Below, in pieces: positions 15,978 through 25,321 of a stretch of 64,000 bases of DNA. Made by a program: the position numbers and the translations under genes. Below the pieces are notes generated by a model, which searched no databases, was not told the DNA's origin, and saw nothing but the letters and a program-made list of their open reading frames with translations. The first letter of the stretch is position 1, and every line of letters starts with the position of its first letter. The DNA lies in NCBI GenBank assembly GCA_002426195.1, contig DIOT01000030.1, positions 149,254-213,253 of the forward strand, read 5' to 3'. This DNA comes from Bacteroidales bacterium UBA5507. Its GTDB lineage: Bacteria > Bacteroidota > Bacteroidia > Bacteroidales > Lentimicrobiaceae.

Positions 15978-18900
15978 GTGATAAACTACAGGTTACTGAT
16001 TATTTCAATAATGCTTTTTACTGGAATGCAACTATCAGTTGCACAAATTAAACCTGTTATTCATTTCTCTGAAGATGATGGTCTAGCCGATAACTTGGTA
16101 TGGGATTTACTGTTAGACACCCACAACATCCTTTGGATTGCTACCAATAATGGGCTTTCAAAGTTCGATGGAACTTCATTTACTAATCTCTATAAAAAAA
16201 ATGGATTACCGTCTGACAAGATAGGGGCATTATGTTTGGGTGAAAATGATAAATTATATGCCGCTTGCTCTTATGGAGGTATAGTTACGATTGAGGATAA
16301 TGAGATCAAAAATGAATTGAGATTTTACACCGACAATTCCAAACACATATGCAGAACCCTTCACTACAGCAAAAAACACAATCAATTGTTTATAGGTACA
16401 GAAAATGGCCTTTACATGCTTATTGATAGCACTTTAATTGAAATTGAATATCATAAAGACATATCAATCCGCTCCATAGTACTTTCATTTATTGAAACAC
16501 CTGCGGGGATCTATTTTAGTGTATTGAAAGGAAAATCGGCTGGTTTATATCAACTTGATTATAACCAATATAATCCGCGAAAAACGAAATGTCGTCGTAT
16601 AGATCCTATACGAAAATTTTCCTTAATCTGGCAAAATGGAAAGTTGCATGGCAGTGAGGGTTCAACACTACAGGAATTTACAATAACTAATTCAGGTTTA
16701 AGCAAAATTGAATCGCTACCAGATAGCAGTTTTTTTATTTGGAGAATGGCTTCATTTAAAAATGGATTACTCTGGCTGGGTGGACTACAAGATGGTCGAT
16801 TTCCAGGAGGAATCCGACTATATGATCCTAAACAAGGAAAGTTTATTCCTTTTGACATTCCTGACAACACATGTTCAGTCAACAAAATTCTATTCGATAA
16901 AAAATCCGGAGTAACGTGGTTTGGAAGTTCCAACGGGCTTATAGCTTATAAAGAATCCCTTTTAGATTATATTAGTCTGAAAGGAGAAAAAATTATTGAC
17001 AAAGCTTTCATTGGGGACAGTCTGATAATCCTAACAAAAGAGCGGGTAATTTATCGTAAGAATGAAAGCAATGAAACATTGTTGACTAAAAATCAGATCA
17101 AGGCCTATATTGAGTCAAAATACAGAGAAATTGAGAAGAAATATTCTCCAAAAGAAAGGCAATTGTTTGATTTGAGTCTGAGTCTTGAATTTACTTCCTT
17201 GTGGAAGCATAAAAATCAACTTTATATACAAACAAGTTGGGGAGGAGCACCCATCCCTGAACTGAACAAGTTTATTCCTTGTGGTAATGGTCCTGTTTTT
17301 CTTAAAGAGAATTACAATACTGGACAAACTGGTATGTATGCTGCAACTAATTATACACCAGTTTCCTACCTACCAGACATAAATAAACCTAATGAATTTA
17401 TAGAACTTGAAAGCACACCAAATATTGATTATAAAATTACTAGTGTGCTTGAATACAATAATGTACTATACTTTGCCTCACAATTCAATGGACTACTTAC
17501 AATTAATGAAGAGAAGATCTCAAGACTAAATTCAGAAAATTCTTCACTCGGAAATAGTATTATCGGAATGGATGTCGGTCCGGGTGGTGAGATTGTTTGC
17601 CTTACCGGTAATAACCACATATATAGAGTAGAGTACATAAAAGAACCCAAAATCATTGGTGAACTTGATATTGATAAGATGGGAGTTGTAGGCGATATAA
17701 TCAAATGGCTTAAATTTTCAGGTCAACACCTTTACATAGGCACAAATGCGGGTTTGAATATAATTGAATCTGAAGGCATAAAGTGCACAAATGCAGACAA
17801 CTGGTACAAACATGCTAATGTTGCTAAGTTCTACAATCATAATAATGGGTATAGTTTTATATCCGCAGGGCATCCAATTCTAGATCCCTGCGGCAATTTA
17901 GTCGTTCATACAAACGATGAAATTATTAGAATTAAAACTGATACAATTGCAAATACAGAGCCCACTATAAATATTTATAATCTTAGTATAAATGATAATA
18001 TTATAAATATATCAGACATTGCTGGAAAGATTATGCCTTACTCTACGCAGCAGATTTCATTTAATTTCAGAGGAATAAGGTACCCTTCAGCCAGGAACTT
18101 AAAATATCGGTACAACATCAATAACGAAGGTTGGAATCAGGGCAATCAAATCATCTTTCAGTCAATTAGACCAGGAGAATACTTTATCACTCTTGAGATG
18201 CTCGACCTTGAGAATAACAAGCTCATTCAAAGAAATTTATCCTTTTCAATTGCAGCACCATTTTGGAACACATGGTGGTTTGGTTTGGTAACATTAACTA
18301 TTGCTATTATTTTGGCATATGGGCTATTCAGATTAAGGTATAATCGAATCCGTGAAAGAGAAATGGAAAAATCACGACTTGTAATGGAAAATTCAGAGTT
18401 ACAGTTAAGGTCACTTCAGTTTCAAATGAATCCTCACTTTCTATTTAATGCTTTAACTTCATTACAGTCGTCTATTTTAAGAGGGAATATTAATGAATCA
18501 CTCGATTACCTCAATAACGTTTCGTCCATAATACGTACAAACCTATCCAATGCTGGGAAGGATTATGTGTTGGTCGCTGAAGAGATAGAATTTCTACAGA
18601 AGTATATAAAAATGGAACTGGTGAGATTTGAAGGGAAACTTAAGATTGAACTTAAAAATGAATCAAATGTTTGTCATCTCCTTATGCCTCCAATGATCAT
18701 TCAACCTCTAATTGAAAATTCAATAAAGCATTCTATTAATCCGCAACTTGGCACAGGGCAAATATGGGTTGAATTCAAAAAGATAAATGAAACACTTCAA
18801 ATAACTGTTAAAGATAACGGAATTGGAAGAGCAGCCTCTCAATCAAAGAACATTAGCCAACATGAGCACTTTGGTCTGTCAACCATAGGGAAAAGACTTG

Positions 18901-19046
18901 AATTACTGAACTGCCTTGATCAAACAGGATTGAATACAATTAAAATTACTGACCTTAATGAATCTAATAATTACATAAAAGATAATAATAGTCCTGCTGT
19001 AACAGGGACAGTTGTAACAATAAACCTTTCGCTCAAGTGGAGATAA
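15978..19046 (+). CDS. LytS-type sensor histidine kinase with periplasmic beta-propeller
   Basis: A 1022-residue membrane sensor kinase. I chose the GTG at 15978 because it gives a good signal peptide, MINYRLLIISIMLFTGMQLSVAQ, and follows both the terminator and the promoter. The frame is open back into hcp at 15777. The periplasmic part (about 25-720) contains two-component-regulator propeller repeats such as LLDTHNILWIATNNGLSKFDG and VTWFGSSNGLIAYKE, followed by a Y_Y_Y-like domain (ISFNFRGIRYPSARNLKYRY). One membrane helix, WWFGLVTLTIAIILAYGLF, precedes a His_kinase domain with QMNPHFLFNALTSLQ (phospho-acceptor His 820) and an ATPase domain with LIENSIKHS and DNGIGR. The ligand is unknown. 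No LytTR response regulator is found in the window, so its partner is elsewhere. Confidence 0.88.
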   Translation: MINYRLLIISIMLFTGMQLSVAQIKPVIHFSEDDGLADNLVWDLLLDTHNILWIATNNGLSKFDGTSFTNLYKKNGLPSDKIGALCLGENDKLYAACSYGGIVTIEDNEIKNELRFYTDNSKHICRTLHYSKKHNQLFIGTENGLYMLIDSTLIEIEYHKDISIRSIVLSFIETPAGIYFSVLKGKSAGLYQLDYNQYNPRKTKCRRIDPIRKFSLIWQNGKLHGSEGSTLQEFTITNSGLSKIESLPDSSFFIWRMASFKNGLLWLGGLQDGRFPGGIRLYDPKQGKFIPFDIPDNTCSVNKILFDKKSGVTWFGSSNGLIAYKESLLDYISLKGEKIIDKAFIGDSLIILTKERVIYRKNESNETLLTKNQIKAYIESKYREIEKKYSPKERQLFDLSLSLEFTSLWKHKNQLYIQTSWGGAPIPELNKFIPCGNGPVFLKENYNTGQTGMYAATNYTPVSYLPDINKPNEFIELESTPNIDYKITSVLEYNNVLYFASQFNGLLTINEEKISRLNSENSSLGNSIIGMDVGPGGEIVCLTGNNHIYRVEYIKEPKIIGELDIDKMGVVGDIIKWLKFSGQHLYIGTNAGLNIIESEGIKCTNADNWYKHANVAKFYNHNNGYSFISAGHPILDPCGNLVVHTNDEIIRIKTDTIANTEPTINIYNLSINDNIINISDIAGKIMPYSTQQISFNFRGIRYPSARNLKYRYNINNEGWNQGNQIIFQSIRPGEYFITLEMLDLENNKLIQRNLSFSIAAPFWNTWWFGLVTLTIAIILAYGLFRLRYNRIREREMEKSRLVMENSELQLRSLQFQMNPHFLFNALTSLQSSILRGNINESLDYLNNVSSIIRTNLSNAGKDYVLVAEEIEFLQKYIKMELVRFEGKLKIELKNESNVCHLLMPPMIIQPLIENSIKHSINPQLGTGQIWVEFKKINETLQITVKDNGIGRAASQSKNISQHEHFGLSTIGKRLELLNCLDQTGLNTIKITDLNESNNYIKDNNSPAVTGTVVTINLSLKWR

Positions 19047-19246
19047 TTAGCATTGTTTCCATATCACCCAGGTAGTTTATTAATGTAGACCATTCATTAA
19101 GTAAAGAACAAACTAGTATATACTTTCTTGAAATGGAGAGGGTACAAAATTAATGTACTTTAGTATTAATACTTTGACTGATTTATTTCCGGATTCACAA
19201 TCTCTGTTGAAGTAGGAAAAGGTATCCGATTGGTGAAGGTTAACAT

Positions 19247-22200
19247 TCATTTCGAGATCATTTCTTCTAACGGAATAAGTACCTGGATTGCATCTGAGAC
19301 ATTAGTGATGTCCTTGAATGTTAAACTAAGTTTATCATTAACTTCTTTCATTCTAACTGTTTTATGATAAACTTGAATAAATTGAAGAACACTTGTAAAG
19401 ATTTCACTTTGATAGAATGGAGATTCCTTATCTGTTACGAACGTAGCAGTCATAACATTATTTTTAAGTGAAATCTTCTCGAATCCAAGACTCCGTGCGG
19501 TACGTCTTAGACGGATTGTATTAATCAAATCCTGAGCTTGAGGTGGAATTGGTCCAAATCGATCAATCAACCTTTCCTGATAAGCGTGTAGTTCATCTTC
19601 AACATCGAGACTATCAAGTTCTTTATACAAGCTAAGTCTCTCAGTAATATTGGACACGTACCTGTCTGGAAGCATAATTTCAAGGTCGGTTTCAATAAGA
19701 CACTCTCTCACAAACGCCCTCTTTACTGGTTCTTCATAAAGCCCTTTGAAATCAGTATTCCGAAGTTCCATTACAGCTTCATCAAGTATCTTTTGGTACA
19801 TTTCAAATCCTATTTCAGAAATAAAACCACTCTGCTCAGCACCAAGAATATTGCCGGCTCCTCTGATATCAAGATCTCTCATAGCGATATTAAATCCACT
19901 TCCCAGAGCTGAAAATTCCTCAATAGCTTTTAGACGCTTGCGTGCTTCATCTGTAAGAACCGAGACAGGAGGAGCCAACAAGTAACAGAATGCCTTTTTG
20001 TTAGTACGACCCACTCTACCTCTTAACTGATGAAGGTCACTAAGTCCATGATTGTGTGCATCATTGATTATTATAGTATTGACATTTGGTATATCGAGAC
20101 CCGATTCAATAATAGTTGTTGCTATAAGCACATCATAGTTGCCTTCAACAAAGTCAAGCATCACCTTTTCAAGCTTATGCCCTTCCATTTGGCCATGTCC
20201 AATGGCTATTCGGGCATCAGGTACAAGTCTTTGGATCATCCCTGCCACTTCAATAATATTCTTGACCCTATTATTGACAAAGAAGACTTGGCCTCCACGT
20301 GAAAGTTCATAATGAATTGCATCCCTGATGATTTCCTCATTAAATGGGTGTAACTCTGTCTGTACCGGATATCGATTAGCAGGTGGAGTATTTAATATAC
20401 TAAGATCCCTGGCTCCCATTAGAGAGAACTGTAAAGTCCGGGGTATCGGGGTTGCAGTGAGTGTTAATGTATCAACATTAACTTTCATTTGTTTCAATTT
20501 TTCTTTAGTAGCAACTCCAAACTTCTGTTCTTCATCTATAATCATCAATCCGAGGTCGCGAAACTTTATATCCTTACTGACAATACGATGTGTTCCAATA
20601 AGTATATCGATTTTACCTCCTTCGAGTTTTTTAATAGTCTCTTTCTGCTGTATAGTATTCTTGAATCTATTTAGGTAATCTATAGATACCGGAAATTCTT
20701 TCAATCTCTCCCTGAAAGTCTGATAATGCTGCAATGCTAATATCGTTGTTGGAACCAAAACAGCCACCTGTTTGCCATCGCTCACAGCTTTAAATGCAGC
20801 CCTTATAGCAATTTCAGTCTTCCCGAATCCTACATCTCCACAAACAAGTCTGTCCATTGGATAGGTTTTCTCCATATCCCTTTTTACATCTGCAGTTGCT
20901 TTTACCTGATCAGGTGTATCCTCATAAATGAAAGATGCTTCAAGCTCGTGCTGCATATAATTGTCAGGAGGATAGCGATGTCCTTCGGAAGCTTTTCGCT
21001 CCGCATATAATTTAATCAAGTCTTTGGCAATATCTTTAACTCTTTGCTTGGTTTTGCTTTTTAACCTGTTCCAAGCATTAGAGCCAAGCTTGTTAAGTGA
21101 AGGGGCTGTTCCTTCTTTACCAACGTACTTCGAAATTCTGTGTAACGAGTGGATACTGACATAAAGGATGTCGTTATTTTGATAAATAAGCCTTATTGCC
21201 TCCTGCTGCTTACCGTTATTATCAATTTTTTCAAGACCATCAAACCTTCCAATACCATGATCTATATGTGTTACATAATCTCCCGGCTGAAGATCATAGA
21301 TCTCCTTTAGGGTAATTGCTTCTTTACCTGCAAATCCATCCCTAATCCGGAATTTATGGTATCTCTCAAATATCTGATGATCAGTATAACAAGCAAGTTT
21401 TGTATTGAAATCTACAAAGCCTTCATGTAACGACAAGTCAATGATATTGATATCAAGTTTAGAGATATTACGACTGGATTTCAGGTCCTTAAGTATCGAT
21501 TGAATTCGCTCTGTTTGTTTTGAATTATCAGATACAATCAGATTCTTTATTCCGGATTTACTGTTGTCGATTACATTCTGTACCAGAAGGTCGAAATTCT
21601 TATTAAATGAAGGCTGAGGTAGAGTGTTGAATACTAAATTAACATTTAATTTAAAAAATACCTGTGAACCGAATTCGATGACCTTATGGTTTACTATATC
21701 CTTTTGAAGGTCGGCAGAATTTATGAACAACTCATGAGGCTCAAGGTGCTTTATATCGCCCGTAAGTTCATTAAACGCTCTTTCTGCTTTTTCGTATTCT
21801 TTATTTATCTTATCGAGAGAAAAAGAGAAATCCTTTATCCAGACCACTGCACTATCATCGAAATATTTCAAAAAAGACTGTCGGGTTTCTAATACAGTTC
21901 TGTCCTGTACATTAGGAGAGATTGTTATGTGGGTTAATTTGTCAATGGACAGTTGTGTAGCCGGGTCGAATGTTCTAATTGATTCAATGTCGTCACCAAA
22001 GAATTCAATACGAAATGGACGATCGTTTGTAAAAGAAAAGACGTCAACGATACCCCCTCTTATGGAGAATTGCCCTGGCTCAACAACAAATTGCACATTT
22101 GTAAAACCATACTCCTGTAGGATATCAGTTAGAAAATCAACTGATAGGTTGTCGTTTACACTCAATCTAAGGGTGTTTTTCTTAAGGAACCCCTTGCTTA

Positions 22201-22621
22201 CAACTTTTTCCGCAAGAGCTTCAGGGTAGGTTACGACAATAGTACCAGCTTCTTTTGCACTGAGCCTCTTCATTACCTCAGTACGCGATAACACATTAAT
22301 ATTGTCAGTCTTTTCTAATTCATAAGGATGCCTATATGTAGTAGGGAAAAACAGTACACTTTTCTTGTGATAAGGAGTGTCTCGTTCGCAAAGCAGATTC
22401 TCTATATCATTAAAAAAATAAGCAGCTTCTTCTTTATCTGTCAAAATTATTAGAAAATGAGTAGATGATTTAATAAAAACAGATGATGCAATAATGGATG
22501 AAGATGAACCAGTTAGGCCCTTCAAGTGTAGGCGTGCGGAATCAGTCTGATTTATTAACGCAACAATTTCAGCGACAATAGAATTATCGCTGTAATAATC
22601 AAGCACTGGGGAGTATTTCAC
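19247..22621 (-). CDS. mfd: transcription-repair coupling factor Mfd
   Basis: Mfd displaces RNA polymerase stalled at DNA lesions and recruits UvrA for nucleotide-excision repair. The 1124-residue protein has the UvrB-like N-terminal modules, an RNA-polymerase interaction domain near residue 445 (GDYVTHIDHGIGRFDGLEK) and a RecG-like translocase with Walker A GDVGFGKTE near 595, DEEQKFG near 695, TATPIPRTLQFSL, and GLDIPNVNTIIINDA with QLRGRVGR in the second lobe. A TRCF C-terminal domain follows. The start codon is GTG (minus-strand GTG AAA TAC). A perfect -7 element lies about 30 bp upstream. The 200 bp on the other side (19047-19246) contain nothing I can assign. Confidence 0.97.
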   Translation of the reverse strand: MKYSPVLDYYSDNSIVAEIVALINQTDSARLHLKGLTGSSSSIIASSVFIKSSTHFLIILTDKEEAAYFFNDIENLLCERDTPYHKKSVLFFPTTYRHPYELEKTDNINVLSRTEVMKRLSAKEAGTIVVTYPEALAEKVVSKGFLKKNTLRLSVNDNLSVDFLTDILQEYGFTNVQFVVEPGQFSIRGGIVDVFSFTNDRPFRIEFFGDDIESIRTFDPATQLSIDKLTHITISPNVQDRTVLETRQSFLKYFDDSAVVWIKDFSFSLDKINKEYEKAERAFNELTGDIKHLEPHELFINSADLQKDIVNHKVIEFGSQVFFKLNVNLVFNTLPQPSFNKNFDLLVQNVIDNSKSGIKNLIVSDNSKQTERIQSILKDLKSSRNISKLDINIIDLSLHEGFVDFNTKLACYTDHQIFERYHKFRIRDGFAGKEAITLKEIYDLQPGDYVTHIDHGIGRFDGLEKIDNNGKQQEAIRLIYQNNDILYVSIHSLHRISKYVGKEGTAPSLNKLGSNAWNRLKSKTKQRVKDIAKDLIKLYAERKASEGHRYPPDNYMQHELEASFIYEDTPDQVKATADVKRDMEKTYPMDRLVCGDVGFGKTEIAIRAAFKAVSDGKQVAVLVPTTILALQHYQTFRERLKEFPVSIDYLNRFKNTIQQKETIKKLEGGKIDILIGTHRIVSKDIKFRDLGLMIIDEEQKFGVATKEKLKQMKVNVDTLTLTATPIPRTLQFSLMGARDLSILNTPPANRYPVQTELHPFNEEIIRDAIHYELSRGGQVFFVNNRVKNIIEVAGMIQRLVPDARIAIGHGQMEGHKLEKVMLDFVEGNYDVLIATTIIESGLDIPNVNTIIINDAHNHGLSDLHQLRGRVGRTNKKAFCYLLAPPVSVLTDEARKRLKAIEEFSALGSGFNIAMRDLDIRGAGNILGAEQSGFISEIGFEMYQKILDEAVMELRNTDFKGLYEEPVKRAFVRECLIETDLEIMLPDRYVSNITERLSLYKELDSLDVEDELHAYQERLIDRFGPIPPQAQDLINTIRLRRTARSLGFEKISLKNNVMTATFVTDKESPFYQSEIFTSVLQFIQVYHKTVRMKEVNDKLSLTFKDITNVSDAIQVLIPLEEMISK

Positions 22622-22650
22622 TAAAACATTCCGTTAGTTAAGACAGGATG

Positions 22651-22658
22651 CAAATTTA
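22651..22658 (-). promoter_or_regulatory. -7 promoter element (TAAATTTG) for mfd
   Basis: The minus strand reads TAAATTTG followed by C, matching TAnnTTTG. The GTG start of mfd is 29 bp downstream. Confidence 0.55.
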
Positions 22659-22796
22659 CAATTTATTGTTTTATGAGCGTGGACTATGTTGAGTTCTAAA
22701 GACTCCAGATTATATTTCTTTCAAAATTTCAAATATCAATAGAAGGATAAAAATTCAAGCAAATAACACTCTAGCTTTCATTCGTACTTCAAATTA

Positions 22797-25178
22797 TCAA
22801 CGGGGTTTTAAATGTATAATTCTTGATGATTGCACCCATACAGTAATTACAGAAATCAATAACACAACAACTATTGGTATCACAAATAATCCCCAGTGAG
22901 TTTGAATGCTTGATGCAAAATTTGAAAGCCAATCTTCAAATTTAACGAAAAAGATTGGAAGAGCAATGATAGAAGCGATAAGACATAACCATATATAATC
23001 CTTTAACATTAGTAAGAACAACCAAATTGGAGTAGCACCAAGGGTTTTACGTATTCCGATTTCCTTTTTTCTCTGCTCAGCTGTGTAAGCAGCAAGTCCA
23101 ACTAATCCCAATATTGTGATAAATACAACTAAGAACGAGAACAATATCAAAACGACACTATACTGCTTCTCCTGTTCAAACTGAAGATTATAATAGTTCT
23201 TAAGCATATATGCGTTAAATGGGTTGTTTGGAAATAAATTTCCATAGATTTCCCCAACTTCTTTTAAAGTGCCGTCTGGGGTTCGAGTATTTATTGAAAA
23301 ATGTCCCTGAAATCTCTGAGGATACCTAAAAATTTGAGGCTCTATAGACTCCTTAGCTGAACGCTGACAGAAATCAATTACTACACCGCTGACAATGTAA
23401 GGTCTACCTTCCATAATTATTTTTTGGTTAACAGCATCTTCAGGCTTACTAAAACCCAGATTAATAGCAGCGTTTGCGTTTACTATCACTCTGTTTTTAT
23501 CAATTTCCGGATTTGAAGTAAAATCTTCACCAGCAACAAAATGAATATTATATACTTTGAAGAAATCACTAGCAGTTTCAGTTACCCTGTAATTTCGTGA
23601 GTCATTCCCATCGCCGCCATAACGATAAATACCTCCCCTGTTAAACATATTTGATTGTCCGGGAATGACAGATGAAAAGGCACAAGCTTGCACGCCTGTC
23701 AAGTGATCAACTTCTTCAGCAAAAACGCGGTATTTACTTGATAATGTTGAATCACCTACTACAGGAGCATCAACAACAAGAATATTATTCAAACTAAATC
23801 CTGGGTCGCCATTACTTAGGAATCTATACTGCATACTAACACCAATTGTTGCAGCAATAAGCACAATACCGATAATAAATTGTAATGTCACGAGGCCCTT
23901 TTTCATTATAGAGCCACTCCTATAATTAGTTTTTGATCCCTTAAGAACCTTTACAATATCCTCCGAGAAAACTCCTGTCATCAAATATATGCAAGGTGAA
24001 AATGTTCCTATAATAAATGCAATTAGGACTGTTAAAGGAAACCAAGTACCTTTCCAAACATCAGAGTTTTCAGGAATCCCTGTAAATCTACAAAAAACAG
24101 GTTCGGTGAGTTCAAAGAATCCTAGTGCCATTACAACAGCGAAAATGTTGATAAATCCAGACCATACGAGCATCTGAGAAATTAAATGCCGCTTGGAAGC
24201 ACCATTGGTTTTTCTAATAGCCATCTCCTTTTGTTTGCGGATCGTTGCTATAGTTGTCAAATTGAAGAAGTTAACCCATGCAATAATGAGAATAAACCAG
24301 CCCACGATTTCCAATACATCAACTGAATTTCTATTTCCATTAGCTTCAAGTTCATGCATATAATCAGAATTCAGATGAATTTCATTTAGTGGTTGCAGTT
24401 TAAATGACATCCCAATTTTATATTCCTTGAGGTCTTTACCGAATTCTCTTTCAATGTAGTCAGCAATTCCTTGATTAATCTTCTCAGGATCAGTACCCTT
24501 TGCAAATTTGACGTATGTGAAAAAACCACTATAAAACCAGCCGTTTGTAAAAACATCAGGATTCCTTTGCTTCCAATCATTTAGTGAAACAAAAATATCA
24601 GCCTTCATGTGCATATTATCGGGCAAGTCCTTGAATACAGAGGTAACTGTTAAGTTAATTCTTTTGTTAAGGTTGAGGGTTTTCCCAATTGGATTTTCAT
24701 TACCAAAATATTTTCTAGCAGTTTCTTTGGAGATAGCAACGGCATTAGGATCATCCAGGCAGGTAATTCTATCACCATTTATAATAGGAATGCCAAGAAC
24801 TTCAAAAATGGAAGATTCGGTCATAAAAACTTTGTCTTCCTTAAAAAACTTATCATTATTAAAGAATACCCCTTCAGTTTTAAAAGTTCTGGCAAAAGAA
24901 AGTGCTTCCGGAAAATTTTCTTTAATAACTGGCCCTATCGTTGGAGAGGCGCTTGCAAATTCCACAAGGTCGTTATTTTCACCCCACCGGTTGTATTGAA
25001 TTCGATATGTATCCTTATAATTTGGCGATTGCATATCGTAGCTACGATTGAATCGTACATATCCTGCTATCAATAAACAAGCAGCAATTCCAATGGAAAG
25101 ACTTAGAATGTTTGTAATAAAAAACCCAGGTTGTCTTCTGAAGTCCCTTATTGTCATCAATATGTAATTTCTAAGCAT
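22797..25178 (-). CDS. ABC transporter permease, MacB/FtsX family
   Basis: A 793-residue permease with two FtsX modules, the usual form in Bacteroidota. The N-terminus MLRNYILMTIRDFRRQPGFF leads into the first membrane helix, then a periplasmic MacB core domain (about 45-270) containing the AISKETARKYFGNENPIGK segment. Three membrane helices follow around 275-410, then a second set with QFIIGIVLIAATIGVSMQYR, another periplasmic domain and a final FtsX block containing LGLVGLAAYTAEQRKKEIGIRKTLGA. Such permeases work with a separate MacB-like ATPase, which is not encoded here. I chose ATG 25178; ATGs at 25190 and 25196 are also in frame. Possible roles are lipoprotein, peptide or antimicrobial export, or mechanical signalling. 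Two palindromes lie just upstream. Confidence 0.88.
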   Translation of the reverse strand: MLRNYILMTIRDFRRQPGFFITNILSLSIGIAACLLIAGYVRFNRSYDMQSPNYKDTYRIQYNRWGENNDLVEFASASPTIGPVIKENFPEALSFARTFKTEGVFFNNDKFFKEDKVFMTESSIFEVLGIPIINGDRITCLDDPNAVAISKETARKYFGNENPIGKTLNLNKRINLTVTSVFKDLPDNMHMKADIFVSLNDWKQRNPDVFTNGWFYSGFFTYVKFAKGTDPEKINQGIADYIEREFGKDLKEYKIGMSFKLQPLNEIHLNSDYMHELEANGNRNSVDVLEIVGWFILIIAWVNFFNLTTIATIRKQKEMAIRKTNGASKRHLISQMLVWSGFINIFAVVMALGFFELTEPVFCRFTGIPENSDVWKGTWFPLTVLIAFIIGTFSPCIYLMTGVFSEDIVKVLKGSKTNYRSGSIMKKGLVTLQFIIGIVLIAATIGVSMQYRFLSNGDPGFSLNNILVVDAPVVGDSTLSSKYRVFAEEVDHLTGVQACAFSSVIPGQSNMFNRGGIYRYGGDGNDSRNYRVTETASDFFKVYNIHFVAGEDFTSNPEIDKNRVIVNANAAINLGFSKPEDAVNQKIIMEGRPYIVSGVVIDFCQRSAKESIEPQIFRYPQRFQGHFSINTRTPDGTLKEVGEIYGNLFPNNPFNAYMLKNYYNLQFEQEKQYSVVLILFSFLVVFITILGLVGLAAYTAEQRKKEIGIRKTLGATPIWLFLLMLKDYIWLCLIASIIALPIFFVKFEDWLSNFASSIQTHWGLFVIPIVVVLLISVITVWVQSSRIIHLKPR

Positions 25179-25196
25179 GGTTGTGCACATATACAT

Positions 25197-25243
25197 TGTA
25201 ATTGCAATCGCTCAAATACGATGCCACTCGCTATGCAATTACA
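25197..25243. repeat. inverted repeat TGTAATTGCA / TGCAATTACA upstream of the ABC permease
   Basis: Two exact 10-bp arms are separated by 27 bp. They start one base before the upstream-most ATG of the permease gene. It could fold in the permease leader RNA or be a pair of half-sites. No family is recognised. Confidence 0.45.
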
Positions 25244-25277
25244 TGTCAATGATTTACGGTTAGTCGAATATATAAAT

Positions 25278-25297
25278 ATTGTACGGATATGTACAAT
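25278..25297. promoter_or_regulatory. 20-bp palindrome ATTGTAC-N6-GTACAAT, candidate operator
   Basis: The arms are exact and the spacer is GGATAT. It lies about 100 bp upstream of the permease start and 25 bp after the end of the minus-strand transporter gene. Its layout (7-8 bp arms, 6-bp centre) resembles the hcp palindrome, but the sequences differ. Confidence 0.4.
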
Positions 25298-25321
25298 TGA
25301 TGTGCGAAACAGTACGATTAA

